Source: Pseudobdellovibrionaceae bacterium (GTDB lineage: Bacteria; Bdellovibrionota; UBA1018; UBA6935). Taken from it: a stretch of 64,000 nucleotides of DNA. The position numbers were made by a program, and so were the translations under genes. The stretch covers positions 1 through 64,000 of the forward strand of contig PBMP01000006.1 of NCBI GenBank assembly GCA_002722705.1. Reading direction: 5' to 3'. Below are positions 8,483 to 15,852 of the stretch, piece after piece; position 1 is the first letter of the stretch, and the number at the start of each line of letters is the position of its first letter. The notes under the pieces were generated by a model. That model was not told the DNA's origin. It saw only the letters and a program-made list of their open reading frames with translations, and did no database searches.

Positions 8483-9968
8483 GTACTACCCCTTTTTTGG
8501 TCGAACTCTTGAAGGCCGCACATTGCGCGCGTCTGAGTCCAAGCGTTGGAAAAATCGTTGCGTATAGCCCTTCACTCTGACCATTCTCATCCAGTCCTGT
8601 AATCCCCTCGATTAAGCTAAAGAGGTGATTATTTTTCTCAATTTCTGTTCGCTTGACTCCCGAAGTGTTGCCGATATTGACGCCCTTACGACGAAGGTCG
8701 AGATTTTCTCTTACTTTTTCCAAAAGGGTAGTTTCCACGAGTTGTGCATTGTCAATTTCATCGAGGTCTGTCGTACCTGAGACCAATCCGAGAAATGCTC
8801 GTTTCATATTCTCAGAATCCACGTCTTGGCTAGTAATTCGCTGGGCCTCCCAGAAGTAGTTGTCGGTACTGTGATTCTGGTTGTAGAAGGCGGATAAAAA
8901 CTGGGCAAATCGGGTAAACGCCCTTCTATAGACGGATTCATAGAATGTAATGGCTTGATCTTCACTTACCTGATTTCGATAAATCGCTGATATACTGGCG
9001 GCTGCCATCATTCCTGAATACATGGCAAGGTGGACACCACTGGATAAAACAGGATCAAGGAAACATGCAGCGTCTCCACAAAGAAAGTAGCCATTACCTG
9101 CCAGTGATTCAGATGTGTATGAATAATCCTTAACGACTAAAAGTTTACTTCGCTCTCTAGAAGGAGAGATCAAGTCTTTTGTTATCGGACATTTCGCAAG
9201 TGATTTTTCGTATATCTCGTCCGGTGTCATTCGAGAGGACAATTCTTTGAATTCCTCCTGATGCATAACCACTCCAACGGATTGACTTCCATCGTGAAGA
9301 GGGATTCCCCAAATCCATCCGTTGTCGATTGCAGACGTTAATACGGACCCTTCGTAGGGTGCTGGTAGGCGACCGGCTCCTTTCCAATACGACCAAAGAG
9401 CTACATTCTTAAATGCTCTGTGATAGCGCCTAAGTTTCAAATGGCGATTTCCAAGGACACCGCTTTGACCAGAGCAGTCTACAATTTGATCGAATTCAAC
9501 AATGATTCTCTCTCCGTCTTCGCGTTCTACAATCGCCGACTTTCGTCGTCCTTTTTCGGGTTTTAGATCAATACTTATAAAACGCGTGGATTCCCATACT
9601 TCAGTGCCTTTCTCTCTGGCGTTATTCAAGAGAAGTTCATCGAATTCAGAACGAATGACATGATAGCTATACCCATCATCACCAATTAGCTCACCAAACG
9701 TAATCGCCCAGGGCTCTGGATCAGTCCCCCATCGAAGGTAGGCACCTCTTTTCTTAACGAATCCATGCTTTTCTATTTTTTCACGCACGCCCAAAAAATC
9801 GAAAATCTTGAGTGCTGATGGAAGTAATGACTCCCCAACCTTGAATCTCGGAAATTTCTCTTTTTCTACTATTAACGTGTTGATTCCATTTTTTGATAGC
9901 AATGCTCCCACAGTAGATCCCGATGGGCCGCCGCCAATAACCAGCACGTCTTTGAAGATCGTTTTCAT
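8475..9968 (-). CDS. FAD-dependent halogenase-like oxidoreductase
   Basis: The start at 9968 (MKTIFKDVLVIGGGPSG) is chosen because GGGAGGGG stands just before it; the longer frame to 10019 adds an unlikely leader. The protein has the FAD-binding GGGPSGS motif, the KFPRFKVGESLLP signature of flavin-dependent halogenases, a Lys pair in VKKRGAYLRWG (about residues 72-73) near the catalytic Lys of characterised halogenases, and an exact WxWxIP motif (WIWGIP). A second FAD motif (FLCGDAACFLDPVLSSGVHLA) follows. Length of about 497 residues fits the tryptophan/phenolic halogenase family. Some members with these motifs are plain oxidoreductases, so halogenation is probable, not proven. A flavin reductase is not encoded nearby. 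Confidence 0.75.
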   Translation of the reverse strand: MKTIFKDVLVIGGGPSGSTVGALLSKNGINTLIVEKEKFPRFKVGESLLPSALKIFDFLGVREKIEKHGFVKKRGAYLRWGTDPEPWAITFGELIGDDGYSYHVIRSEFDELLLNNAREKGTEVWESTRFISIDLKPEKGRRKSAIVEREDGERIIVEFDQIVDCSGQSGVLGNRHLKLRRYHRAFKNVALWSYWKGAGRLPAPYEGSVLTSAIDNGWIWGIPLHDGSQSVGVVMHQEEFKELSSRMTPDEIYEKSLAKCPITKDLISPSRERSKLLVVKDYSYTSESLAGNGYFLCGDAACFLDPVLSSGVHLAMYSGMMAAASISAIYRNQVSEDQAITFYESVYRRAFTRFAQFLSAFYNQNHSTDNYFWEAQRITSQDVDSENMKRAFLGLVSGTTDLDEIDNAQLVETTLLEKVRENLDLRRKGVNIGNTSGVKRTEIEKNNHLFSLIEGITGLDENGQSEGLYATIFPTLGLRRAQCAAFKSSTKKGVVHA

Positions 9969-10342
9969 GCTTCCCCTCCCGTTAAGCTTTCTTTTCGATT
10001 TGCAATAGTGAGCGACCATAGACAGTCGAACGACTTGACTTGTGTTGAAACAAGCTTTTCCGTAGTTCTAAAATCCATTTGACTGGCGGCAGTCAGTTGA
10101 TCTTGAGCATCAACGATGATCGATAGCCGCTCCAGCGCAAAATCCTTTGGAACAAACGCGCAATATGATTCGCCAAGTTCGTTTATCTTTGTAATGGCAT
10201 CTTGAATGCATTTTCTCTGGTAAGGAACGAGCTTTATCAACTGGTCGATTGACGCCTCTTCAAGACGCTTTGCGAGTAGCTGGAATCCAGTTACCATCGG
10301 AGATAAGTCGTGAAAAAGACTACTATCAGGAGTGTATGTCAC
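9965..10342 (-). CDS. Small stand-alone H-box (DHp/Hpt-like) protein
   Basis: This 125-residue protein opens with LFHDLSPMVTGFQLLAKRL, which resembles the H-box of the nearby kinase (VAHDLKPVMANLETAITFL), and continues into a second amphipathic helix (RKCIQDAITKINEL). No ATP-binding domain follows. The simplest reading is a DHp hairpin acting as a histidine phosphotransfer protein (candidate His H11) between the kinase or receivers and the regulator encoded just upstream. Its gene overlaps both neighbours by 4 bases, which implies translational coupling. The H-box assignment rests on eye alignment only; it might be a non-catalytic helical adaptor. Confidence 0.5.
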   Translation of the reverse strand: MTYTPDSSLFHDLSPMVTGFQLLAKRLEEASIDQLIKLVPYQRKCIQDAITKINELGESYCAFVPKDFALERLSIIVDAQDQLTAASQMDFRTTEKLVSTQVKSFDCLWSLTIANRKESLTGGEA

Positions 10343-12075
10343 TGTAAGGTCACTCCTTCCTCGCCTGGTGATCCTCTAAACTTTCCCAGAATTTGTTCAG
10401 TTTTCTCTCGCATTCTTGCAATTCGCGTATGGTGAACACCTAACGCTCTTGCGACATCCCCGGCTTTTTTATTCGCCGCAGCCGTTGATTTGAACAAAAG
10501 AGCGTCTAGGACGCTACGAGCCTCCGTTAAACCTGGAAAATCAGGGTCGTCGTGAAAAGACACTCCCCGATGGATAAACTCTTTCCATGAAATAGGCCCT
10601 TGCTTTGACTGAAGTTTTACTTGATCCAGTGATCCACTCCGACATATCTCTGGAACTTCTTCCCATCGTTTTAAGTCGGGGCGTCCTGTCTTTGAATCCC
10701 GAGGACAGAGCACCAAAAGGTATTGCATAATCGCTTCAAGGCCCCGGAAATTTCCTGACGGCGGATTGTTTTTTAAGAACTCAATGAAAGAGTTTGGAAT
10801 GTCGTCAAAATTAAAATTTGTCCCAGCTTCCTTGTTTCTGAGCGGAAGTGTTCGCCTGATGATTTCAGGAATGTCATCTCGACGTTCTTTAAACGATGGC
10901 ATGTGAACATCAAAAAGCTTAATTCGATAGTAAAGGTCTTCTCGAAATTTCTTCTGAGCGACAAGTTCTTCAAGGTTTTTATTCGTTGCCGTTATGAGAT
11001 CAAAATCGGAATGAAGTACAGTCTTTGGACCGCCCCGGCGTCGAAACGTTCCGCTTTGAAGAACTTCCAGTAGTTTACCCTGTGTGACTTCAGGCAGGTC
11101 CGCTACTTCATCGAGAAACAGCGTCCCATTGTGAGCAAGCTCAATCATGCCCTGTTTGCCATCCACTCCAGTAAATGATCCCTTCGCAACACCAAAAAGT
11201 TCACTCTCTGGGTCATTTTCGGTGATGTTGTTACAAGTTACTTTAATGAATGGAGAGTCCTTCCGACCGAGATAAGAATTCCTCTTTTTGTGAATCGTTT
11301 CAGCAAGCGTTGTTTTTCCAGTTCCAGACTCACCCGTAATCAGAATTGGGAGCTTTACTCGGCAAAGAGCGTCTATCTTCGTTGTTATCTGTTCAGCCGC
11401 CGCAGACATTCCTACGAATTGAGATACAATGGTTGGTTTGGGAACGTTGGTTTCCCTAATGAGGTTCGTAAGACTGGATTGGTAAGCATCAATTGCGTTA
11501 TCAATCTGATTAGCGATCTGTATGAAACCATCATCCTTCTTCGCAAAAGACATAGCGCCTAAATCAAGAGCACGTTTTTTTGCTTCCTCAGTTCCTTCTC
11601 CTGTGGCTACCACGATCTTTAACGATGGCCTGATGCTGAGAAACTTAGGGATAGACTCGATCCCGCTGATCATCTTTCCGTCCGGCGTTGCTCCAAGATT
11701 CATGTCGAGAATCATTACTCCGACAGGTTGTTCCTTCAGTATCTTGATTGCATCTTTTGGTTTGGTCGCGGAAAGAACCTTCAGTTCTCGCCTACTGGAG
11801 TTTTCGAGAATTGCCTCGAATAGTTCAACGTCCTTATCGTCAAGAATTAGAACGGTCGGCGCGAAGATGCGGTTCTTTTTGTCGTCCGTCTCATAAATGA
11901 ATGGGTCGGTGGTCTTACTGCGAATCAAGTTAAATCCCTTATGAAATCGTAGAAAAGCGTTCCAGATAAGCAAACGCTCCGTACTCTCTTTGCTAAAAAC
12001 GTTGCCTGTCTTATGTGCAAGTACACAACTTGGCAATAGTAATTTGTGATTTTTATTAAAATTTTTTCGCTTCAT
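10339..12075 (-). CDS. Receiver-AAA+ sigma-54-type response regulator with variant GAFTGA loop
   Basis: In order: a receiver (VLILDDKD with the acidic pair, phospho-acceptor in VMILDMNLG, TGEG, Lys in SFAKKDD), an AAA+ sigma-54 activator domain (Walker A GESGTGKT, Walker B GTLFLDEVADLP, RFRRRGGPK-type arginines) and a C-terminal helix-turn-helix (KAGDVARALGVHHTRIARMREKT). The sigma-54 contact loop reads GSFTGV where GAFTGA is usual. The start is uncertain: ATG 12075 is used here, TTG 12099 is possible, and TTG 11928 has a good AAGGGA site and would exclude the repeat-coded leader. It heads the minus-strand unit and faces a sigma-54 promoter at 12224. Confidence 0.85.
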   Translation of the reverse strand: MKRKNFNKNHKLLLPSCVLAHKTGNVFSKESTERLLIWNAFLRFHKGFNLIRSKTTDPFIYETDDKKNRIFAPTVLILDDKDVELFEAILENSSRRELKVLSATKPKDAIKILKEQPVGVMILDMNLGATPDGKMISGIESIPKFLSIRPSLKIVVATGEGTEEAKKRALDLGAMSFAKKDDGFIQIANQIDNAIDAYQSSLTNLIRETNVPKPTIVSQFVGMSAAAEQITTKIDALCRVKLPILITGESGTGKTTLAETIHKKRNSYLGRKDSPFIKVTCNNITENDPESELFGVAKGSFTGVDGKQGMIELAHNGTLFLDEVADLPEVTQGKLLEVLQSGTFRRRGGPKTVLHSDFDLITATNKNLEELVAQKKFREDLYYRIKLFDVHMPSFKERRDDIPEIIRRTLPLRNKEAGTNFNFDDIPNSFIEFLKNNPPSGNFRGLEAIMQYLLVLCPRDSKTGRPDLKRWEEVPEICRSGSLDQVKLQSKQGPISWKEFIHRGVSFHDDPDFPGLTEARSVLDALLFKSTAAANKKAGDVARALGVHHTRIARMREKTEQILGKFRGSPGEEGVTLQ

Positions 12076-12113
12076 TTTGTGATTTTTCTCTAAATACAAT
12101 GTGATTAATCACA
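12043..12113. promoter_or_regulatory. Repeated TTTGTGATTTTT boxes and a TGTGATTAATCACA palindrome
   Basis: The 12-mer TTTGTGATTTTT occurs exactly twice, at 12043-12054 and 12076-12087, 33 bases apart (three helical turns). A perfect 14-bp palindrome TGTGATTAATCACA is at 12100-12113. Their position at the head of the regulator gene suggests operator sites, perhaps for the regulator itself or a CRP/FNR-type protein. Their overlap with the putative leader of the regulator supports a more downstream translation start. Confidence 0.45.
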
Positions 12114-12223
12114 AAAAAATTGAGGTAATGCGTCGGGCTAAAACCATCCTACCAGAAGTGCTATCTTCGTTAAAATAAGTAAAAACAACACGTTGGGATA
12201 CTCAAGAGCCGATGACTGTAAAG

Positions 12224-12239
12224 TGGCACGGATACTGCT
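12224..12239 (+). promoter_or_regulatory. Sigma-54 (-24/-12) promoter
   Basis: TGGCACG-N4-CTGCT matches the sigma-54 consensus with only one change (C for T in TTGCA) and has the invariant GG to GC spacing of 11 (GG 12225-12226, GC 12237-12238). Transcription should begin near 12250. The zinc-ribbon gene starts at 12288 behind an AGGAGGG site. The divergently encoded sigma-54-type activator is the obvious candidate to drive it. Confidence 0.75.
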
Positions 12240-12287
12240 CTAGGGGTCAGCACAAACTGTTTTGTTATTCGATAGGAGGGAAAGCAA

Positions 12288-12554
12288 GTGGACAAGAAAC
12301 TCAACAAAGGGATGGTTAAAAAGCCCGCTGAAGTCTTCAGTCAGTGCCCCTCTTGTGACAGTGCAGATGTGACCAAATTTGAAGGGCAAGCATTCTGCGG
12401 ACAGTGCGACTGGAACAGTATTGCTGTTTACGAGGATTGTATTGCTTCCGTCCGTGACAGGAGTGAACACGGCGGCGGCATCCGAATTGACGTAACGGAG
12501 TTTTGTCGCACCCATGAGAATAGCGAAGAGTTAGAGAGAGTGGTCGTCGCATAG
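12288..12554 (+). CDS. Small zinc-ribbon protein under a sigma-54 promoter
   Basis: The GTG start at 12288 follows AGGAGGG at 12274-12280. The 88-residue product has two CxxC knuckles (C20PSC23 and C37GQC40), typical of a zinc ribbon, and a hydrophilic acidic C-terminal half. It has no signal peptide or membrane segment. It lies directly downstream of the sigma-54 promoter and is followed by a hairpin terminator. I do not recognise a family beyond the zinc ribbon; a regulatory or adaptor role in the divergent system is an inference from position. Confidence 0.65.
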   Translation: MDKKLNKGMVKKPAEVFSQCPSCDSADVTKFEGQAFCGQCDWNSIAVYEDCIASVRDRSEHGGGIRIDVTEFCRTHENSEELERVVVA

Positions 12555-12625
12555 ATACAACTAGGCGATGTGACTATCGGCGTTTTGGGGGTTCTAGGGG
12601 ACTGTCTGAAGTGGGGACGCCGACC

Positions 12626-12663
12626 GGGGGTGAGGTAGTATCGACCGCCTCACCCCCCTTTTT
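12626..12663 (+). terminator. Rho-independent terminator
   Basis: A perfect 10-bp stem (GGGGGTGAGG at 12626-12635, CCTCACCCCC at 12648-12657) with a 12-base loop is followed by CTTTTT. It lies 72 bases after the zinc-ribbon stop and should end or attenuate the transcript from the sigma-54 promoter. Confidence 0.85.
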
Positions 12664-12687
12664 AAAAGCATGAAACGGAGAATACGA

Positions 12688-12894
12688 ATGAGTTTTACAG
12701 AAGTTTTTCATGTGGGAAGTGGAGCGTCCAATCAGTCTGAGCATTCAGCGACCGACTCTGACAACAGTGTCGAGAAGTTGGAATCAAAGTGCTTTATCAA
12801 GCATGAACGCTCCGATGAAGATGTAGACTTCGACCAGAAAAAAGGCAATCCGCCTTTAGGCGCACGATACTATTACGCGCTTACACGTATGTAA
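12688..12894 (+). CDS. Small hydrophilic protein of unknown function
   Basis: The frame opens at 12670, but the ATG at 12688 has CGGAG seven bases before it and is the better start, giving 68 residues (MSFTEVFHVGSGASNQ...). The product is Ser/Glu/Asp-rich with one cysteine and the end GARYYYALTRM. I see no known domain. It sits between a strong terminator and the truncated gene at 12920, so it depends on read-through or a promoter of its own. It may be a short accessory peptide or a spurious frame. Confidence 0.4.
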   Translation: MSFTEVFHVGSGASNQSEHSATDSDNSVEKLESKCFIKHERSDEDVDFDQKKGNPPLGARYYYALTRM

Positions 12895-12919
12895 CTAAAA
12901 CAATTCAAAGGGGGGTGGG

Positions 12920-13474
12920 ATGAAAGCAGATTCAAATGCCGAGCTAAGTCGGATTGCCCAAGACTGCGTGGTGGTTTTCACCGACGGTCGTGGCATTACT
13001 ACTAGGACGGGAGTCAACTGGAACGAAACGAAAAATCTAAGTACGCAAGAGCTGCGTCCATTTATTGAACGAGATATTTTTCTCGAAATGAAGCATGGGA
13101 AGATTCCGAAATTCCTTGCGGTTCTCGAAATAGACAAAAAGGAACTTATAGCGAGAATTATCGAAACAGAAGTACAAGTAACAAATCCATTCTTTTTCAA
13201 GTCACGAAGACGAGAAATTGAAACCGCATCGCTCGACGAGTCTACAATTTTAAAGCACTATCCTCAAATTTTCTCTCCTGACGGCCTGTGGCTGATGGCT
13301 CGGTTGGCGAGAATTTTATGGAAATACAATTTGATGAGTGAAATGCAAATCGATGGATTTCCGATGATGCTTAAGAGTCGATTTGTTCGTGAACGATCTA
13401 TCGAGACCATCTTCAAAAGAGAAAAGAAATCCTTTAGAAGGGACTCCACAAAGAAAAGGAGTCAAAGATGTTGA
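12920..13474 (+). CDS. Unknown protein, 3' end replaced by an IS66 insertion
   Basis: The start ATG follows AAAGGGGGGTGGG. The first 156 codons are genuine; from 13388 onward the frame runs into the left inverted repeat of an IS66 element, so the last about 28 residues (RERSIETIFKRE... to the stop at 13472) are encoded by the element. The native C terminus is lost and no continuation is recognisable past the right end at 15640. The protein has VVVFTDGRGITTRTGVNW, a charged middle part and an amphipathic segment (LWLMARLARILWKYNL). No family is recognised. It is probably a pseudogene remnant. Confidence 0.55.
   Translation: MKADSNAELSRIAQDCVVVFTDGRGITTRTGVNWNETKNLSTQELRPFIERDIFLEMKHGKIPKFLAVLEIDKKELIARIIETEVQVTNPFFFKSRRREIETASLDESTILKHYPQIFSPDGLWLMARLARILWKYNLMSEMQIDGFPMMLKSRFVRERSIETIFKREKKSFRRDSTKKRSQRC
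13388..13410 (+). repeat. IS66 left inverted repeat
   Basis: These 23 bases are the exact reverse complement of 15617-15639. The match ends at a C/T mismatch on the inner side and a T/A mismatch on the outer side. It falls inside the reading frame of the disrupted gene at 12920. Confidence 0.95.
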
Positions 13475-13722
13475 ATGGAAAAGATTTGAGTAAAGAACAG
13501 TGGGAATCTCATGTGAGAGCAGCTATGAAGTATGAAGGGAGCAATCAGGAGTATTGCAGATTGCATCAATTAAAATCCAGTACTTTAAGTGGTCATAAAA
13601 GAAGAATGGGACTGGCTTCAAAGAGTCCAAAAAAATCAGAATTTATTCAAATTGTATCCAAAAAAAGCAAAACGATAGATCCTGTTTGGTTATCTGAATT
13701 TTTAAAAGCGTTGCATTCATGA
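13468..13722 (+). CDS. tnpA: IS66 accessory protein TnpA
   Basis: The 84-residue product has the IS66 TnpA pattern: an N-terminal segment (SKEQWESHVRAAMKYEGSNQEYCRLHQLKSSTLSGHKRRMG) that reads as a helix-turn-helix, and a short basic C-terminal half. It is first in the IS66 operon, and its stop overlaps the tnpB start by 4 bases (ATGA). In this family it is needed with TnpB and TnpC for transposition; its exact function is not settled. Confidence 0.8.
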   Translation: MLNGKDLSKEQWESHVRAAMKYEGSNQEYCRLHQLKSSTLSGHKRRMGLASKSPKKSEFIQIVSKKSKTIDPVWLSEFLKALHS

Positions 13723-14066
13723 GATCCTATGAGTCATTTGAAAGTTTCTATCTTCATAAAGAGCCGATTGATTTTAGAAAAGGGATTTTAAGTCTTTGTA
13801 TTTTAGTAAAAGAAGAAATGAATTTAGATTTGAAATCAAATTCACTTTTTTTATTTATAAATAAAAAAAGAAGTCATTTAAAAATTTTATATTTTGACTT
13901 GAGTGGTTTTGCACTGTGGTTAAAAAAACTTGAAGAATCAAAGTTTCCTTGGCCACAGGATGGGGAAGAGGTTTTAAAAGTCAGTGAAGAAGATTTAAGT
14001 TTTTTATTCAAAGGAATAAATCCATGGAGTTCATTTAAAGAGGTTCACTTTGGAGAATTCATTTGA
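13719..14066 (+). CDS. tnpB: IS66 Orf2/TnpB accessory protein
   Basis: The 115-residue protein matches IS66 Orf2 throughout: YLHKEPIDFRKGILSL, LFLFINKKRSHLKILYFDLSGFALWLKKLE and the FPWPQDGEEVLKVSEEDLSFLFKGI end. The length is normal for the family. It is translationally coupled to tnpA through a 4-base overlap and followed 15 bases later by tnpC. Confidence 0.93.
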   Translation: MRSYESFESFYLHKEPIDFRKGILSLCILVKEEMNLDLKSNSLFLFINKKRSHLKILYFDLSGFALWLKKLEESKFPWPQDGEEVLKVSEEDLSFLFKGINPWSSFKEVHFGEFI

Positions 14067-14081
14067 TATTTATTTTTTAAG

Positions 14082-15599
14082 ATGGTTTACGCTTCAATTG
14101 AAAAAGAATTTAACTCTTTAAAAAAAGAAAATAAATTTCTCAAGCAAGAGTATATAAAAATTCAAGAAGAGTTAAGGTTATTAAAAAAAGATTTATATGG
14201 AACAAAAAGCGAGAGTTATGAAGACCCTCGTCAATTGATTTTTAATGAGATTGAAGTTGAATCAAAAAAAATAGAAAAAAAAGAATTAAAAATTAAAGTA
14301 AGTTTTGAGAGAAAAAAGGGGAAACAAAAAAGAAAGCCTTTTCCCGCAGACCTTTTAAGAGAAGAAAAGGTGATTGATTTAGAAGAATCAGAGAAAATTT
14401 GTCCTTATGACGGAGAAAAGCTTAAACTCATTGGAAGTGTAGATACAGAAAAATTAAAGACGGCTCCAGCTAAAACATGGATAGAAGTGGAAAAAAGATT
14501 AAAATATATTTGTCCATGCTGTGAAAAAATAAAAGAAACAAAGTCAGATTCTCTTCTTCCAGGAACGATTGTAACACCAGAGCTTCTTGCTTTTATTGTT
14601 TATTCAAAATTCTTTCAATCTCTTCCACTTTATAGAATAGAAGAGCAGTACAAACTTCAAGGAATAGAGCTTAAAAGAGGAAATATGGCAAGGTGGTTGA
14701 TTCAGATTTCTGAAAAGCTTCAGCCGATTTGGAACCTTCTTGAAGAAAAGGTACTAAGTGATGATTATTTATCCATTGATGCAAGTTACGTTCAGGTTTT
14801 AAGAGAAAAAAATAGAAGAGCTCAATCAAAGTCATTTATGTGGGGACGAGGAAGTCCAGAGCAAGGAATCATTCTTTTTGATTATGATGTTTCAGGAGGC
14901 GGAAGAGTAGCAGAAAAACTACTTAAAGATTACAGAGGAACGGTTCAAGGGGATGCTCACCGCGGTTATGGAAAGCTTAATAAACAGAATGTTGTTTTAA
15001 TTGGATGTTTGATGCATGCAAGAAGACGTTTTTTTAAAGCTTGGGTAAAAGGACAAAAAAGAGCAGGTTTAGCTTCAGAAGGCTTGAATCAAATTCAAGA
15101 AATTTACAAAAAAGAAGAAGAGTATAAAAAAAATAATCTGAGTCCTGAACTTAGAAAAATGAAAAGAGATCAAGAAGTAAAACCTTTATTAGAGAATTTA
15201 AGAGATTGGTGTGAGAAAAATAAATCAAAAGTTTTAAAAAGCACTCCTGTGGGAAACGCGATTCATTATTTTTTAAATGAATATTCTGAAATCAGTGGAT
15301 TTTTAAACAATGGACGTTATGAGATTGATAATGGCTGGATAGAAAGACAAATAAAAAGATTTGCAATTGGAAGAAAAAATTGGATGTTTAGTGTCAGTGA
15401 AAAAGGAGCTCATGCATCAGCTCTGCTTTACAGTCTTGTGATTACAATAAAACTCAATGGGAAAAATCCATACGAAGTCCTCACAGAAGTTTTAAATAAA
15501 ATTCCAAAAGCAAAGACTTTAGAGGACTTTGAATCTATTACACAGCTTCTTCTTTCTCCGCTTCAAAAAATTCAATTCTTAAAAAAGGAGGAAAACTGA
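14082..15599 (+). CDS. tnpC: IS66 transposase TnpC
   Basis: The 505-residue transposase has an N-terminal leucine-zipper-like coiled coil (about 3-35), a zinc-finger-like segment with CPYD and CPCCE motifs (about 107-147), and an IS66 catalytic core. The acidic residues are seen in YLSIDASYVQV, VQGDAHRGYG and NGWIERQIKRFAIGRKNWMF. The C-terminal IS66_C-like segment (ALLYSLVITIKLNGKNPYEVL) is present. Nothing appears broken, so the element could be mobile. The stop is 18 bases before the right inverted repeat. Confidence 0.94.
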   Translation: MVYASIEKEFNSLKKENKFLKQEYIKIQEELRLLKKDLYGTKSESYEDPRQLIFNEIEVESKKIEKKELKIKVSFERKKGKQKRKPFPADLLREEKVIDLEESEKICPYDGEKLKLIGSVDTEKLKTAPAKTWIEVEKRLKYICPCCEKIKETKSDSLLPGTIVTPELLAFIVYSKFFQSLPLYRIEEQYKLQGIELKRGNMARWLIQISEKLQPIWNLLEEKVLSDDYLSIDASYVQVLREKNRRAQSKSFMWGRGSPEQGIILFDYDVSGGGRVAEKLLKDYRGTVQGDAHRGYGKLNKQNVVLIGCLMHARRRFFKAWVKGQKRAGLASEGLNQIQEIYKKEEEYKKNNLSPELRKMKRDQEVKPLLENLRDWCEKNKSKVLKSTPVGNAIHYFLNEYSEISGFLNNGRYEIDNGWIERQIKRFAIGRKNWMFSVSEKGAHASALLYSLVITIKLNGKNPYEVLTEVLNKIPKAKTLEDFESITQLLLSPLQKIQFLKKEEN

Positions 15600-15616
15600 T
15601 TTAATTCAATATCAAA

Positions 15617-15639
15617 ATGGTCTCGATAGATCGTTCACG
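15617..15639 (-). repeat. IS66 right inverted repeat
   Basis: Exact reverse complement of 13388-13410. The next bases (TAAGAGATCC) return to GC-richer island sequence. Confidence 0.95.
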
Positions 15640-15852
15640 TAAGAGATCCTCCCGCGGCGGAGTGCTTTGAGTACGGCGGGTGGGGATGATCCCACCAGTC
15701 CGTTTTCCTTCCGCTACCGAGCGTACCCTCTGATTGAAAGTCCCTTGTTTGCCATGTGCGGTGTTAACCCAATTTGCAAGGGGAGAGACACTAGCCAGAC
15801 GTTGCGAGCTTCGCCACCCGCATATAGTTTACCCTAGGAAGGACCCAAGAGC
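15640..15852. other. Gene-free island DNA after IS66
   Basis: These 213 bases are GC-rich and contain no convincing reading frame in any phase. No continuation of the interrupted gene at 12920 is visible. A near-palindrome around GGTGGGGATGATCCCACC (about 15679-15696) is the only structure noted. The segment is probably debris from rearrangement around the insertion. Confidence 0.5.

Larger units (their letters stand above)
13388..15639 (+). mobile_element. Complete IS66-family insertion sequence
   Basis: A 2252-bp element is bounded by perfect 23-bp inverted repeats and contains the three-gene tnpA-tnpB-tnpC set of IS66. The ends are defined by the repeats. The flanks (GATTTGTT before, TAAGAGAT after) show no 8-bp target duplication, which suggests a later rearrangement or deletion at one side. 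Base composition is far more AT-rich than the surrounding island and resembles the chromosomal backbone, so the element may have hopped in from the host after island acquisition. Confidence 0.9.

Noticed and set aside
12240-12515. Open frame of 91 codons on the minus strand
   Set aside because: It is antisense to the zinc-ribbon gene, which has a sigma-54 promoter, a strong ribosome site and a terminator on the plus strand.
13380-15647. Target-site duplication flanking IS66
   Set aside because: The 8 bases on the two sides do not match; a partial TAAGAG similarity does not lie at equal positions relative to the repeats.
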